Assembly (NCBI GenBank): GCA_023387655.1
Contig: JAEWHR010000060.1
Location: 5,964-69,963, forward strand
DNA: 64,000 nucleotides
Reading direction: 5' to 3'
From: Bacillota bacterium
Lineage (GTDB): Bacteria > Bacillota > Clostridia > Lachnospirales > Lachnospiraceae
A model generated the notes under the pieces. That model was not told the origin of the DNA. It searched no databases and saw only the letters and a program-made list of their open reading frames with translations. How positions within the stretch are numbered: the stretch's first letter is position 1; every line of letters starts with the position of its first letter. Below are positions 1 through 9,264 of the stretch, piece after piece. Both the position numbers and the translations under genes were made by a program.

Positions 1-1166
1 TTGGGGTAACTGATGTAAAAGTGAATCCTGAAACAAAAATGGTTTCCTTTCATGGTACAAACTATACATATCCAGAACATGTCACAGTGCTTTATCAGGG
101 AGAACCAGCGAACATCTCAGATGTACTTAGTATGGATTATGTTACATTGCGTGGAATAGAAGAGAATATCTATGTTGTATTAATCAATCAAGGACATGGT
201 TATCTTGAGTTAACTGGAGAAGAAGATTTTATTGGTGGCACAATTTCTGTTGGAACAACAGCAATTGAAGATATTACCGACGATCTTAGGCTTACGATTA
301 AAGAGGGAACCTATCCTGTGACAGTACGAAATAATAATATGGAAGGAACAAAAGAAGTAACCATAGTGAGGGGACAGACATTAAAGTGTAATGTAGAAGA
401 ATTTGGTATGGCAGCAATAAAGCGGGGTCGAGTTCGATTTTCTATTATGCCAGAGTCTGCGAATCTCTATGTTGATGGTGTAAAAACAAGTTATCTAGAA
501 CCAGTGGAACTAGAATACGGAGAACACAAAGTTGAAGTATCTCTTGGCGGATACGTTACTTACCAAGGAACATTAAATGTTGATCGCACCGATCAAATTG
601 TTAGCATTACTCTTCCAGAATCCGATGGTTTAACCGAAAGTAATAACGGTGAAAATGGTCAGTCTGGCAGTGGAAATAACCAAGGGAACAGTGATAGTGA
701 CTGGAATAACTCCAATAATAATTCCAATGGAAACAATGGTTATGAGGACAATTTTGAAGATAATTGGTCAGATAATTCAAATCAATCGGGAGAATCAGAA
801 ATTGAGGATAGTACCTCAGATGATGATAATGATATTGACATGACTGATTCAGACAATGATACTAGTTCAGAAAACAACAATGGATCCGATAGCAATTTCA
901 ACAATGGTTCCAGCAACTCAGGAAACTCATCTAATGGAAATCAAAATACGAATAAGAAGAATACAATTACAATTAATTGGATTACTGGAGCTGATGTTTA
1001 TTTTGATGGAACCTTTATGGGTACTATTAAGAATGGAAAGCTAGTGGTTGAAAAGCAAATAGGAACCATAGATGTGGATTTGGTTATAGAAGGTGATGAC
1101 ACAAAGAGTTATCAAATTGAGGTTGAAGATGACGGTGCAGACGCTTACTTTTCATTTCCAAAGTAA
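1..1166 (+). CDS. PEGA-domain protein, 5' end outside the window
   Basis: The reading frame is open through the left edge (codons from base 3 read on with no stop), so the true start lies upstream and only the C-terminal part is seen. The visible protein has a beta-rich segment that resembles a PEGA repeat (around nt 435-620, with the pattern YVDG then a Y-G-x-H-x-V-x-V stretch and G-Y). A long linker made almost only of Asn, Ser, Gly and Asp follows (about nt 630-960). A second, weaker PEGA-like unit (VYFDG) ends the protein. PEGA domains are usually found in surface or cell-envelope proteins, often attached to kinases or peptidases, and the missing N-terminus could hold such a domain. The function is unknown. 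The linker looks like a flexible spacer holding the last domain away from the rest. Confidence 0.7.
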   Translation, partial: GVTDVKVNPETKMVSFHGTNYTYPEHVTVLYQGEPANISDVLSMDYVTLRGIEENIYVVLINQGHGYLELTGEEDFIGGTISVGTTAIEDITDDLRLTIKEGTYPVTVRNNNMEGTKEVTIVRGQTLKCNVEEFGMAAIKRGRVRFSIMPESANLYVDGVKTSYLEPVELEYGEHKVEVSLGGYVTYQGTLNVDRTDQIVSITLPESDGLTESNNGENGQSGSGNNQGNSDSDWNNSNNNSNGNNGYEDNFEDNWSDNSNQSGESEIEDSTSDDDNDIDMTDSDNDTSSENNNGSDSNFNNGSSNSGNSSNGNQNTNKKNTITINWITGADVYFDGTFMGTIKNGKLVVEKQIGTIDVDLVIEGDDTKSYQIEVEDDGADAYFSFPK

Positions 1167-1228
1167 GCACATATAATAGAGTCTATTGATAATTAAACTA
1201 CTTAGAAGATTATCTTAAAAGACATAAA

Positions 1229-1269
1229 AATGCGTCTTGTTTGGTTAAAAAACCATTTCAAGACGCATT
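1229..1269. terminator. Hairpin terminator, copy A of a dispersed repeat
   Basis: An 11-bp perfect inverted repeat (AATGCGTCTTG and CAAGACGCATT) encloses a second short stem (TGGTT/AACCA). Read on the minus strand the stem is followed by TTTTT, which fits termination of the GGDEF/EAL gene ending at 1333. It also lies just after the PEGA gene and may act in both directions. Closely similar stems occur at 17283-17328 and 55214-55256. Confidence 0.7.
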
Positions 1270-1332
1270 CTTATATCATAAATTAATTTTGTTATTTTGT
1301 GGAAGGGTGAATTTAAAACACTTTCCTTAGAG

Positions 1333-4300
1333 TTAAAGTTCCTCACTTTTATTTGATACTATTAAGTACTTTTCCTCATAAACATCACCAGGAAGAGGTT
1401 TATCAAAATAATAACCTTGTGCCATTGTACAGCCAATGGACTGAAGGAATTTAATTTGCTCCTCTGTTTCTACACCTTCACATATTACATCCATATTTAA
1501 CTGAGATGCCATAGCCACAATAGATGAAATTACAATTCGCTCCCTTACATTTGTGGTCTTGGTATGAAAGAAGTCTTTATCTATCTTTAACACCTTAAAA
1601 GGCAAATCACATAACAAGTTTAGGGAGGACATACCAGAACCAAAATCGTCCATAGCCAAACCAAAGCCATAGTTACGAATTTTATTTAGAAGGTTTAGCC
1701 AGTATCGGTCATTAGAGGCAAGAGCACTCTCTGTAATTTCAACTTCGATAAGCTCTGGTGGAAGTTGATATTTTTGAATGGTTAGCTGTAAGCGCTCCGG
1801 TAAGGCATCTGATTTAAAATGTTCCCTTGAGAAGTTTACTGAAACTGGATAAACGGAGGTTCCTTTATCAATTAATTCTCGAAGCCTTTTACAAACTCTA
1901 TCTAAAACATAATAATCTAAGTTTACGATAAAACCATTTGCTTCAAAAATAGGGATAAAGGAGGCAGGGCTAACCAAGCCAACATCAGGTCTCATCCAAC
2001 GAACTAATGCTTCTGATCCGCAGATTTTTTTGGTATTAATATTGATTTTTGGTTGATAGTAAACAAGGAATTCCCCATTTTGCAGAGCATCTTCCATTAC
2101 ATCTTCGATTTTCTTTTGTTCAATTAAGGAAACACGCATCTCGTCATTATAAAAATCGAAATTACCTTTTCTTTGTAACTGAGCATATTTACGTGCTATA
2201 TTGGCACGATCCACTGCTACAATTGCAGTATCGCCTGGTTGTATCTGATAGATTCCGGCACGAACGGATAGTTTGTAAAATTCACCAGAAGGGCTACATA
2301 CTTGTTTGGACACGGCCTGAAGCTTTAAGGCTCTATTGGTTAGGTCCTCAAGATCTTCGTAAGATAGAAATAATGCAAATTTATCTCCTGTAATACGACA
2401 AAGAATAGAATCTGTATCTCCAATTTGAAGGAGGGATTCTGCAAATGATTTGAGAATATAATCACCCTCCTGATAACCGTAATTATCATTGATAAGTTTA
2501 AATTGGTTGATGTCCGTATAAAACATAGCATAAGTAGATTCATTCTTTTGTTTCAACTGTTTGTTCACTTCATTTAAGAATGCATTAAAATTATATGCAT
2601 TTGTAAGGGTATCTAAGTTTGCTTTTTGAAGAGAACGAAGGCGAATAAGATAACTACCTATAATTTTTGATAATAAGGAGAGGGAATCTACTTCATTCTT
2701 AGACCAAGCATGTGGCTCTCCAAAAAATTCAGCGCTTAGAAATCCAATATAATGGCCGTGGTCACTAATGCCACATTGGAAAAGAGAGCTTGTTTTTTCC
2801 ATACTAGGATATTGGCTAAATATCTGAAGTAATTCATGTTTCTCTGAAATATCATCAAAATGAATAATACCGCTATCATTTTGCAGATATAAGAACGTCG
2901 GCTCTAACTCGGAGTATGGAATCTGTGAGACTAGATCCATGAGTTTTTGGGAAGAGTCAGAATACCATTCATGGGTGATAGAAACAGAGTGGTCAGACTC
3001 GGAAAATTCCAAGATGTCAATTCTACTAAGATTATAGTAGACACCAATGAGGGATAACATCATATTAATGGATACGTCAATTTCTCTAGAGTCAAATAAG
3101 ATTTCAATGGTATTTGCAATTATAGTACTATCAATGAGCGACCGCTCTTCATGATGATAACTTATCTCATTCGTTTCTTGGCTAATCTTTTCTAAGTCCT
3201 TCTGATATATATATTCCATGGAGCTATGATAGAAAGAGTATTGATCTTTTCCTCGCTGTTTCGCATGGTAAAGAGCGATTTCAGCTTTCTCAAGCAGCTC
3301 ATTATAAGTAGTTCCATCCGTTGGATAGATGGAGATACCGATTGTTCCGGTAAGTTTAGCTGTTGCTTCTTCTCCGGTATGAATGTCATGGAGTAGGGTA
3401 AGAGTTTGTTTGGACTTTTCTTCTATAAAGGTAATACTAGGCGCATTATGAATGAACACAACAAATTCATCCCCACCAATACGTCCAATGAGGTCTTCTT
3501 CTTGAAATAATTTAACTAATTTACCACTTAAATCTATGAGAACTGCATCACCAAACAGATGCCCAAGTGTATCATTGATCATTTTAAAATTATCAATATC
3601 TATAATCATAAGTCCAAAGATATATGGTTGATCAAGATCTTCGATACATTGATTAACTTTTTCTCGGATGGTTTCACGGTTATAGGTTTTTGTTAAGGTA
3701 TCTTGACTTGCCTTTCTACGCAGTAATTCGATTTCCTTTTTCTTTTCGTGAATATTTGTAGTTTGACCAATGACGGAGATTGGCTTTCCTTCGGTATCAA
3801 ATAACTTGGTTCCAGATAATTTATACCAAATATATTCTTCATCCTGGTTTTTTGAGCGGATTTCAAATTGAAATTGTGGGTCCTTTGAAATAAGCTTATC
3901 ACAAAATTGAAGAAATATCTCTTTATCCTCTGGATGAATTATGTTACTGCTTACAACTGTATTCCGAATATCATATACTTCAGGCAAACCATAAAAGATT
4001 CCTAGATAAGGCTCAGTCTTGGTTAAAACGTCTTTTTCAATGTTATACTCCCAGATAGTATCCTTCGAATGAGACAAAGCAATCTGGTAGCGTTGTTTTT
4101 CAAGGAGTAAGACATCGCGATTTTTATTAACTTTTATGGTATAAACCAATAGTACTAAGAAAACGACAATTACCAGTAGGAATACAATAACTAATACTGT
4201 ATTCATAAAGCGTTTTGCAATAGCTGTGATTGCTTCTGAATCCCGATCTAATATAGTGGAAGGTGCTGTATGGAGAAGATAAATCCCTTTCATAGTGGTT

Positions 4301-5040
4301 GGAGAATAGTAAGCATAGGTATCGACATTCTCCATTTGATAATGAGTGATTCCACTTTTACCTGAACTAAGGTTTGAAATAAAATTATGAAAAGAATGAC
4401 TACCTTTAAAAAGTGATTGGGATAATTTATCAAATAAGTTTTCTTTCATTACTTTAGAATTATCAAAAGCATAGACATCACCTGCTTCGTTAATTAAGTA
4501 GGTTGTACCGTTATATTCTGTATTCCCTATGGCCATAAAATTAGAAAATTCTTCCAAACTATAGGTTTGATAAAGAATATCGATAGAACTATCATTCACT
4601 TGATAAGGATAGATAAGTACAATTCCACCTGGACCGTAGCTGATCACCCCTTGAAGATTATTTAACTGGTTATAATATTGGTCATTCAAATCATTATGTA
4701 CGTTAAATTGTGAGAGCTCTTCTAGCTCAGTAATCGTTGTTAAACTGAGTTTTGGAACTGTTAAGTTCTCGATTGATTCTAAGAATTTATTGTCTGTATA
4801 CCCTGGGTCGATACTCTTTATATTTTCACTAAAGAGCTTCATCTTTTGCATATGGTTTTCTAGTCTTAAATCAATGGTCTCCCTTTTGGTTCCATTAATT
4901 TTAGAAAGTTTATTGGAAGCTTGCGATTCAAATTGATAATCTAAGTCTTCTGTATATGATTTATAATTAATAATAAATAACCCAAAAAGAATAAGGCTAA
5001 ATAATACTATTATTGATGTTGCAATTGGTATTTTCTTCAA
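1333..5040 (-). CDS. Membrane-bound c-di-GMP enzyme: sensor, PAS, GGDEF, GAF-like, GGDEF, EAL
   Basis: This 1235-residue protein is built to make and break cyclic di-GMP. An N-terminal membrane segment (residues about 6-26) and a second one (about 280-302) enclose an extracytoplasmic sensor region. A PAS domain follows (about 320-435). The first GGDEF domain keeps the signature R-I-G-G-D-E-F near residue 523. A poorly conserved stretch (about 630-820) is GAF-like in position. A second GGDEF-type domain near residue 883 reads I-T-G-D-K-F, so its active site is probably dead. The C-terminal EAL domain keeps SEALVRW near residue 1010, plus DDFGSG, KIDKDF and EGVE, and should be a working phosphodiesterase. 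The start has a good GGAGGTG ribosome site. It is monocistronic, divergent from hflK. Net activity cannot be read from sequence. Confidence 0.9.
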   Translation of the reverse strand: MKKIPIATSIIVLFSLILFGLFIINYKSYTEDLDYQFESQASNKLSKINGTKRETIDLRLENHMQKMKLFSENIKSIDPGYTDNKFLESIENLTVPKLSLTTITELEELSQFNVHNDLNDQYYNQLNNLQGVISYGPGGIVLIYPYQVNDSSIDILYQTYSLEEFSNFMAIGNTEYNGTTYLINEAGDVYAFDNSKVMKENLFDKLSQSLFKGSHSFHNFISNLSSGKSGITHYQMENVDTYAYYSPTTMKGIYLLHTAPSTILDRDSEAITAIAKRFMNTVLVIVFLLVIVVFLVLLVYTIKVNKNRDVLLLEKQRYQIALSHSKDTIWEYNIEKDVLTKTEPYLGIFYGLPEVYDIRNTVVSSNIIHPEDKEIFLQFCDKLISKDPQFQFEIRSKNQDEEYIWYKLSGTKLFDTEGKPISVIGQTTNIHEKKKEIELLRRKASQDTLTKTYNRETIREKVNQCIEDLDQPYIFGLMIIDIDNFKMINDTLGHLFGDAVLIDLSGKLVKLFQEEDLIGRIGGDEFVVFIHNAPSITFIEEKSKQTLTLLHDIHTGEEATAKLTGTIGISIYPTDGTTYNELLEKAEIALYHAKQRGKDQYSFYHSSMEYIYQKDLEKISQETNEISYHHEERSLIDSTIIANTIEILFDSREIDVSINMMLSLIGVYYNLSRIDILEFSESDHSVSITHEWYSDSSQKLMDLVSQIPYSELEPTFLYLQNDSGIIHFDDISEKHELLQIFSQYPSMEKTSSLFQCGISDHGHYIGFLSAEFFGEPHAWSKNEVDSLSLLSKIIGSYLIRLRSLQKANLDTLTNAYNFNAFLNEVNKQLKQKNESTYAMFYTDINQFKLINDNYGYQEGDYILKSFAESLLQIGDTDSILCRITGDKFALFLSYEDLEDLTNRALKLQAVSKQVCSPSGEFYKLSVRAGIYQIQPGDTAIVAVDRANIARKYAQLQRKGNFDFYNDEMRVSLIEQKKIEDVMEDALQNGEFLVYYQPKININTKKICGSEALVRWMRPDVGLVSPASFIPIFEANGFIVNLDYYVLDRVCKRLRELIDKGTSVYPVSVNFSREHFKSDALPERLQLTIQKYQLPPELIEVEITESALASNDRYWLNLLNKIRNYGFGLAMDDFGSGMSSLNLLCDLPFKVLKIDKDFFHTKTTNVRERIVISSIVAMASQLNMDVICEGVETEEQIKFLQSIGCTMAQGYYFDKPLPGDVYEEKYLIVSNKSEEL

Positions 5041-5427
5041 GAGACACCTCCAAGGTTTTCTATTACTATTATACCTATTCTTAGAAATAATGTAAATAAT
5101 TTAATATAAAGTGTTACAATTTCTGTAAAAATGTCAATTTGAAAGACAGGAGAGGTAAATTTTCATCATATTATGAGGTATCTCATCAAGATATGTCACA
5201 ATTTTATATAATAAGAATATTATTGACAAATTATGATTGTAAATCAATACGATAAAATACCTATGTATAAAGTGAAAATATAAAAAAATATAGTCTTAAA
5301 TATAAATTGATTAAAATTTACTATATTTTAATAAAACTCTAATATGGATTATATTGCATTTTCAGGATTGAATAGGTAAGATAGAACTACAATAAATTCC
5401 TTTAGAAGAAAGGGGAAGATAATTAAG
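5041..5427. other. AT-rich divergent intergenic region
   Basis: This 387-bp spacer separates the c-di-GMP enzyme (minus) from the hflK-like gene (plus). It is very AT-rich. I see no ORF and no c-di-GMP riboswitch core. Promoters for both genes must lie here, but no -35/-10 pair with good spacing stands out. Confidence 0.5.
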
Positions 5428-6363
5428 ATGGATGAGAAACAAAGAAATGCAATAAGAAAGGGTTCGAGATTCGCAAAATTTGCTATTATAATTATTGTAA
5501 TCGGAGTCCTTGGTAGTATGTCTGCATACACAATCAATGAACAGGAGCAAGCCGTTGTTACCACGTTTGGAATTCCAAAGCCAGTGAATGAATCTGGTTT
5601 ACATTTTAAAATACCATTTATTCAGAAGGTACAAATGGTGGATACCACAATCAAAGGTTTAGCAATTGGCTATGACCCTACTACCATGGAATCTATTGAT
5701 GAAGAGTCTCTAATGATTACGGTAGACTATAATTTTGTACTTGTAGACTTTTTTATTGAGTATAAAGTAACAGATCCTGTAAAGTACTTATATGCTTCGG
5801 ATGAACCAGTGAATATTTTGAAGAATTTAGCGCAAAGCTGTATTCGTTCCCAAGTGGGAAGCTATGATGTGGATAGCGTTATTACAACTGGGAAGAACGA
5901 AATTCAAACGGTGATACGTGACATGTTAACGGAAAAACTAGAGGAACAGGATTTGGGTATTTCTTTAGTGAACCTCACAATTCAGGATGCAGAACCACCT
6001 ACTACAGAGGTCATGGAAGCGTTTAAGGCGGTTGAAACAGCAAAACAAGGAAAAGAAACAGCAATCAATAATGCCAATAAATATCGTAATGAAGAGCTTC
6101 CAGCTGCTGAGGCACAGATTGATCAGATAACGAAAGAGGCAGATGCTACAAAGCAGTCTCGTATCAATGAGGCAGAAGGACAAGTAGCTAGATTTAATGC
6201 AATGTATCAGGAATACAAAAAATATCCATTGATAACGAAGCAGAGAATGTTCTATGAAACAATGGAAGACATTTTACCTGACTTAAAAGTTATCATTGAT
6301 AACTCTGAAGGCGGAGTACAAAAAATATTACCAATAGAATCATTTGTAGGGGAGGGACAGTAA
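5428..6363 (+). CDS. hflK: SPFH/band 7 membrane protein, HflK-like
   Basis: The 311-residue protein has one N-terminal membrane segment (about residues 17-35) and then a band 7 (prohibitin/stomatin) domain beginning with N-E-Q-E-Q-A-V-V-T-T-F-G. An Ala/Glu-rich coiled-coil region follows (about 190-265). HflK and HflC form a large cage around the membrane protease FtsH in E. coli and limit its access to substrates. The next gene starts 2 bp after the stop and encodes the HflC-like partner, so the two are clearly one operon. The protein is shorter than E. coli HflK and lacks its Gly/Pro-rich N-terminal extension. Ribosome site GAAAGGGGAAG precedes the ATG. The family is certain; the exact role in this organism is inferred. 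Confidence 0.85.
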   Translation: MDEKQRNAIRKGSRFAKFAIIIIVIGVLGSMSAYTINEQEQAVVTTFGIPKPVNESGLHFKIPFIQKVQMVDTTIKGLAIGYDPTTMESIDEESLMITVDYNFVLVDFFIEYKVTDPVKYLYASDEPVNILKNLAQSCIRSQVGSYDVDSVITTGKNEIQTVIRDMLTEKLEEQDLGISLVNLTIQDAEPPTTEVMEAFKAVETAKQGKETAINNANKYRNEELPAAEAQIDQITKEADATKQSRINEAEGQVARFNAMYQEYKKYPLITKQRMFYETMEDILPDLKVIIDNSEGGVQKILPIESFVGEGQ

Positions 6364-6365
6364 CT

Positions 6366-7271
6366 ATGGGAGATGTAGAGCATATTAAACAAAGAAGAGC
6401 ACCAAAGTTTGCTCTTAGCTTCATCATTATTATTCTCTTCCTTGGACTTTTCATTTTAGGCACATCGTTGGTTATCACAGAGAAGGATGAGTATACGTTA
6501 GTTCGTCAATTTGGTAAAGTAGAGCGTATTATAACGAAGCCAGGACTTAGCTTTAAGGTACCATTTATAGAGGAAACTTCAACCTTACCAAATAAGACAT
6601 TATTGTATGATTTAGCTACTTCTGATGTTATAACGAAAGACAAAAAGACAATGGTAGCAGATAGCTATGTTCTCTGGAAGATAGAAGACCCTCTCTTATT
6701 TGTTAAGAGTTTGAACTCACAAATGGCAAATGCGGAGAGCCGAATTAATACGACAGTATATAACTCTATCAAAAATGTTATTAGTAGAATGACACAGACT
6801 GATGTTATCTCCGGACGTGATGGAGCATTAAGTTCAGCGATTATGGAGAATATCGGGAATGTCATGGATCAATACGGCATTACAATAATAAGTGTAGAGA
6901 CAAAACACTTAGACTTACCAAGTGATAATAAAACTGCGGTTTACGAAAGAATGATCTCAGAGCGTAATAATATTGCGGCTTCTTATACAGCAGAAGGTGA
7001 GTCGGAAGCGAAGAAGATTCGTACCCAGACAGACAATGAGATAGCAATTATGATATCTGCAGCGAAAGCGGAAGCAGAAAAAACAATAGCATCGGGAGAA
7101 GCAGAGTATATGAAGATTCTTGCTGGCGCATATTCCGATGAATCAAGAAGTGATTTTTATTCCTTTGTTCGTTCTCTTGATGCAGCGAAAGTATCGTTAA
7201 GTGGCAGCAATAAAACTTTAATCTTAAATTCTGATTCTCCATTAGCTCAGATATTTAATTCTATTGATTAA
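6366..7271 (+). CDS. hflC: SPFH/band 7 membrane protein, HflC-like
   Basis: This 301-residue partner of the preceding protein has an N-terminal membrane anchor (about residues 17-36). Its SPFH domain contains E-K-D-E-Y-T-L-V-R-Q-F-G-K-V, close to the HflC pattern T-x-x-A-x-V-x-R-F-G-K-V. An Ala/Glu-rich helix follows, with AEGESEAKKIRTQ (about 210-260), the typical HflC/stomatin coiled coil. It ends with a short C-terminal tail. It starts 2 bp after the hflK stop, which suggests translational coupling and equal amounts of both subunits. The likely role is scaffolding in the cytoplasmic membrane and control of FtsH-type proteolysis. Confidence 0.85.
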   Translation: MGDVEHIKQRRAPKFALSFIIIILFLGLFILGTSLVITEKDEYTLVRQFGKVERIITKPGLSFKVPFIEETSTLPNKTLLYDLATSDVITKDKKTMVADSYVLWKIEDPLLFVKSLNSQMANAESRINTTVYNSIKNVISRMTQTDVISGRDGALSSAIMENIGNVMDQYGITIISVETKHLDLPSDNKTAVYERMISERNNIAASYTAEGESEAKKIRTQTDNEIAIMISAAKAEAEKTIASGEAEYMKILAGAYSDESRSDFYSFVRSLDAAKVSLSGSNKTLILNSDSPLAQIFNSID

Positions 7272-7295
7272 AGTGGTATAATAAAAAAATAGGGG

Positions 7296-7340
7296 GTGCT
7301 ACAAAAGATTTCATCGTAAGAAAGATTTTGTGGCACTTTT
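7296..7340 (+). terminator. Intrinsic terminator after hflKC
   Basis: GTGCTACAAAA pairs with TTTTGTGGCAC (one mismatch) and the stem runs into TTTT at 7337-7340. It lies 25 bp after the hflC stop. Confidence 0.75.
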
Positions 7341-7418
7341 CTGTGCAATGAAAAGAAATAGTATGCAAATCCTAACTTCGATATAGGATGAAAAGCGGAT
7401 AGGTTCAAGGAGGTTAGA

Positions 7419-8858
7419 ATGAAAAGGGTTTTACTGGGAGTAATAAGCAGTCTGTTCATCTTAAGTATGGTCTCTTGTAAAGGGAAAGGGAATCAAACAG
7501 ACCAGACAGTAAACGAAGGAGATCAGACCGTGACACCAACGATAACAGAAGCTGTTGTTACAGAAGTACCAAAAGCGACGATGACACCAACGCCTGGTAT
7601 CATAGAATCTGTGGAATTTAGTGAAAAAGGTATGGCGGAACTTTCGTCTAAGTTAACACAGGACTTATTAACAGAGAATTTCGAAGAAGTCTATTCCTAT
7701 CTGGATGATTTAGCGAAAGAACAGATTACATTATCTGATTTAGAGAAAGCTTGGAAAAGTACCATTGAACGAATTGGTGATTTGGTAGCTGTTACCTCTG
7801 TAAAAGCGGCAACTACGGAAGACTATATCTCTGTAGAGAGCTTAATAGAATATACAGAGAATGGTTTAAAGATTTCTTATGTTTATAACAAAGACTGTAA
7901 GTTAGAAAAACTTTGGTTTTCCTATCAACCGATTGAGGAAGAATACGATGAGGAAAAGATGGAGGAAATTGATATCACGATTGGTGAGGGGGAATTTCCT
8001 TTAGATGGGATATTAACATTACCAAAAGGTATAAAAAATGCTCCAATTGTAATCTTAGTACACGGTTCAGGACAGAGCGATATGGATGAGACGATTGGAG
8101 GAACAAGCAATAAGCCATTTAGAGATATTGCAAGAGGACTAGCAAAAGAAGGAATTGCTTCTATTCGGTACAATAAAAGATTCTATCAATATATGGATCA
8201 GGCTACTGATACAATGACCGTTTATGATGAGGTTTTAGATGATGTTGCTTATGCCATTGATTATGCGATGGGGTTAACGAATGTAAATTCAGAAAAAGTA
8301 TTTATACTCGGTCATAGTTTAGGTGGCATGTTATGTCCAAAGATAGCAGAGGATAATCCAGAAATCGCTGGATTTATCTCTTTAGCAGGAAGCCCAAGAA
8401 AATTAGAGGATATTATACTTGATCAAGCGACAGAGGCAGCAGAGAGCGGCGCAGTGAGTGAGACAGAGAAAACTCTATATCTTGATACGATAAAAGCTCA
8501 AATTGAGCTGATTAAAGGTCTTACAGAGGACAATCTAAACGAACCACTGCTAGGGGCAAACGGTTACTACTGGAAGAGTTTGAATGAAATAGATACTCCA
8601 AAAATCGTAGCAAATCTTACCCTTCCAATGCTTTTTATGCAGGGGGAAGCAGATTTTCAGGTATATCCGGAAGTAGATTTTAAGATGTGGAAAGAGCTAT
8701 TAAAAGACAATGATAATGCAACATTCTTATACTATGAAGGATTAAATCATTTGTTTATGCCAACAACAGGAGTACGTGATATTAGTGACTACAGTGAAAA
8801 GAGCAAGGTAGATGAGAATGTAATTTTAGCAATCGCAGAGTGGGTTAAGAAACATTAG
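7419..8858 (+). CDS. Lipoprotein alpha/beta hydrolase with N-terminal DUF3887-like domain
   Basis: The 479-residue protein starts with a lipoprotein signal peptide: basic start, hydrophobic core and lipobox L-S-M-V-S-C, so it should be anchored outside the membrane. A Thr/Pro-rich spacer leads to a DUF3887-like region (about residues 65-165) and then an alpha/beta hydrolase fold. The fold shows the oxyanion region V-H-G-S-G, the nucleophile elbow G-H-S-L-G-G with Ser300, an Asp in G-E-A-D-F-Q-V and a catalytic His in L-N-H-L-F. The triad is therefore complete and the enzyme should be an active esterase or peptidase-like hydrolase on an unknown substrate. The same two-domain plan is seen in other exported clostridial hydrolases. 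Start ATG has AAGGAGG six bases upstream. Confidence 0.85.
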   Translation: MKRVLLGVISSLFILSMVSCKGKGNQTDQTVNEGDQTVTPTITEAVVTEVPKATMTPTPGIIESVEFSEKGMAELSSKLTQDLLTENFEEVYSYLDDLAKEQITLSDLEKAWKSTIERIGDLVAVTSVKAATTEDYISVESLIEYTENGLKISYVYNKDCKLEKLWFSYQPIEEEYDEEKMEEIDITIGEGEFPLDGILTLPKGIKNAPIVILVHGSGQSDMDETIGGTSNKPFRDIARGLAKEGIASIRYNKRFYQYMDQATDTMTVYDEVLDDVAYAIDYAMGLTNVNSEKVFILGHSLGGMLCPKIAEDNPEIAGFISLAGSPRKLEDIILDQATEAAESGAVSETEKTLYLDTIKAQIELIKGLTEDNLNEPLLGANGYYWKSLNEIDTPKIVANLTLPMLFMQGEADFQVYPEVDFKMWKELLKDNDNATFLYYEGLNHLFMPTTGVRDISDYSEKSKVDENVILAIAEWVKKH

Positions 8859-8879
8859 AATAAAACATGAATAATTAGA

Positions 8880-8952
8880 AAGGTATTGTAAGACTAATTA
8901 TGAAAAGGTGCATCATACACTTTTTCAAATTAATCTTACAATACCTTTTTTG
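8880..8952 (+). terminator. Long intrinsic terminator
   Basis: AAAGGTATTGTAAGA pairs with the complementary TCTTACAATACCTTT and is followed by TTTTT. Inner AT-rich sequence extends the hairpin. It ends the hydrolase transcript. Confidence 0.75.
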
Positions 8953-9125
8953 ATTATATCTAAAACTTTTATATAAATAATATAAACTACTTTGCACAGG
9001 TATGAAATTTGGTATAAGTAGGGCTGTGTTCTTTTGAAGGGTGGAATAGAATACTTAAAGCAAAGGTGGTTGATAATAAAACAAAGATAGAAAAGATGTG
9101 AATATTAAAAAACTGAAAAAATAAC

Positions 9126-9153
9126 TTGACATCTTAATTACATGTGTTATAGT
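9126..9153 (+). promoter_or_regulatory. Promoter of clpB
   Basis: TTGACA (9126-9131), a 16-bp spacer and TATAGT (9148-9153), preceded by the extended -10 TG. It predicts a leader of about 105 bases. I found no CIRCE element (TTAGCACTC-N9-GAGTGCTAA) and no CtsR heptad repeat near it, so the heat-shock control expected for clpB is not visible here. Confidence 0.65.
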
Positions 9154-9264
9154 TGTAATAGAACAAACAAATGAATAATAAGTTTATTTCAGATAACAGA
9201 TTTAATGAAACTTTGTTTCCTTTTATTTTAAAAGTGTGCCAAGGTACACAGAATGGAGGTTAGT

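Noticed and set aside
5041..5427. c-di-GMP riboswitch upstream of the GGDEF/EAL gene
   Set aside because: No riboswitch core motif was seen; the region is plain AT-rich sequence.
9126..9264. CIRCE or CtsR heat-shock operator before clpB
   Set aside because: Neither TTAGCACTC-N9-GAGTGCTAA nor the CtsR heptad repeat could be found; only an ordinary promoter is visible.
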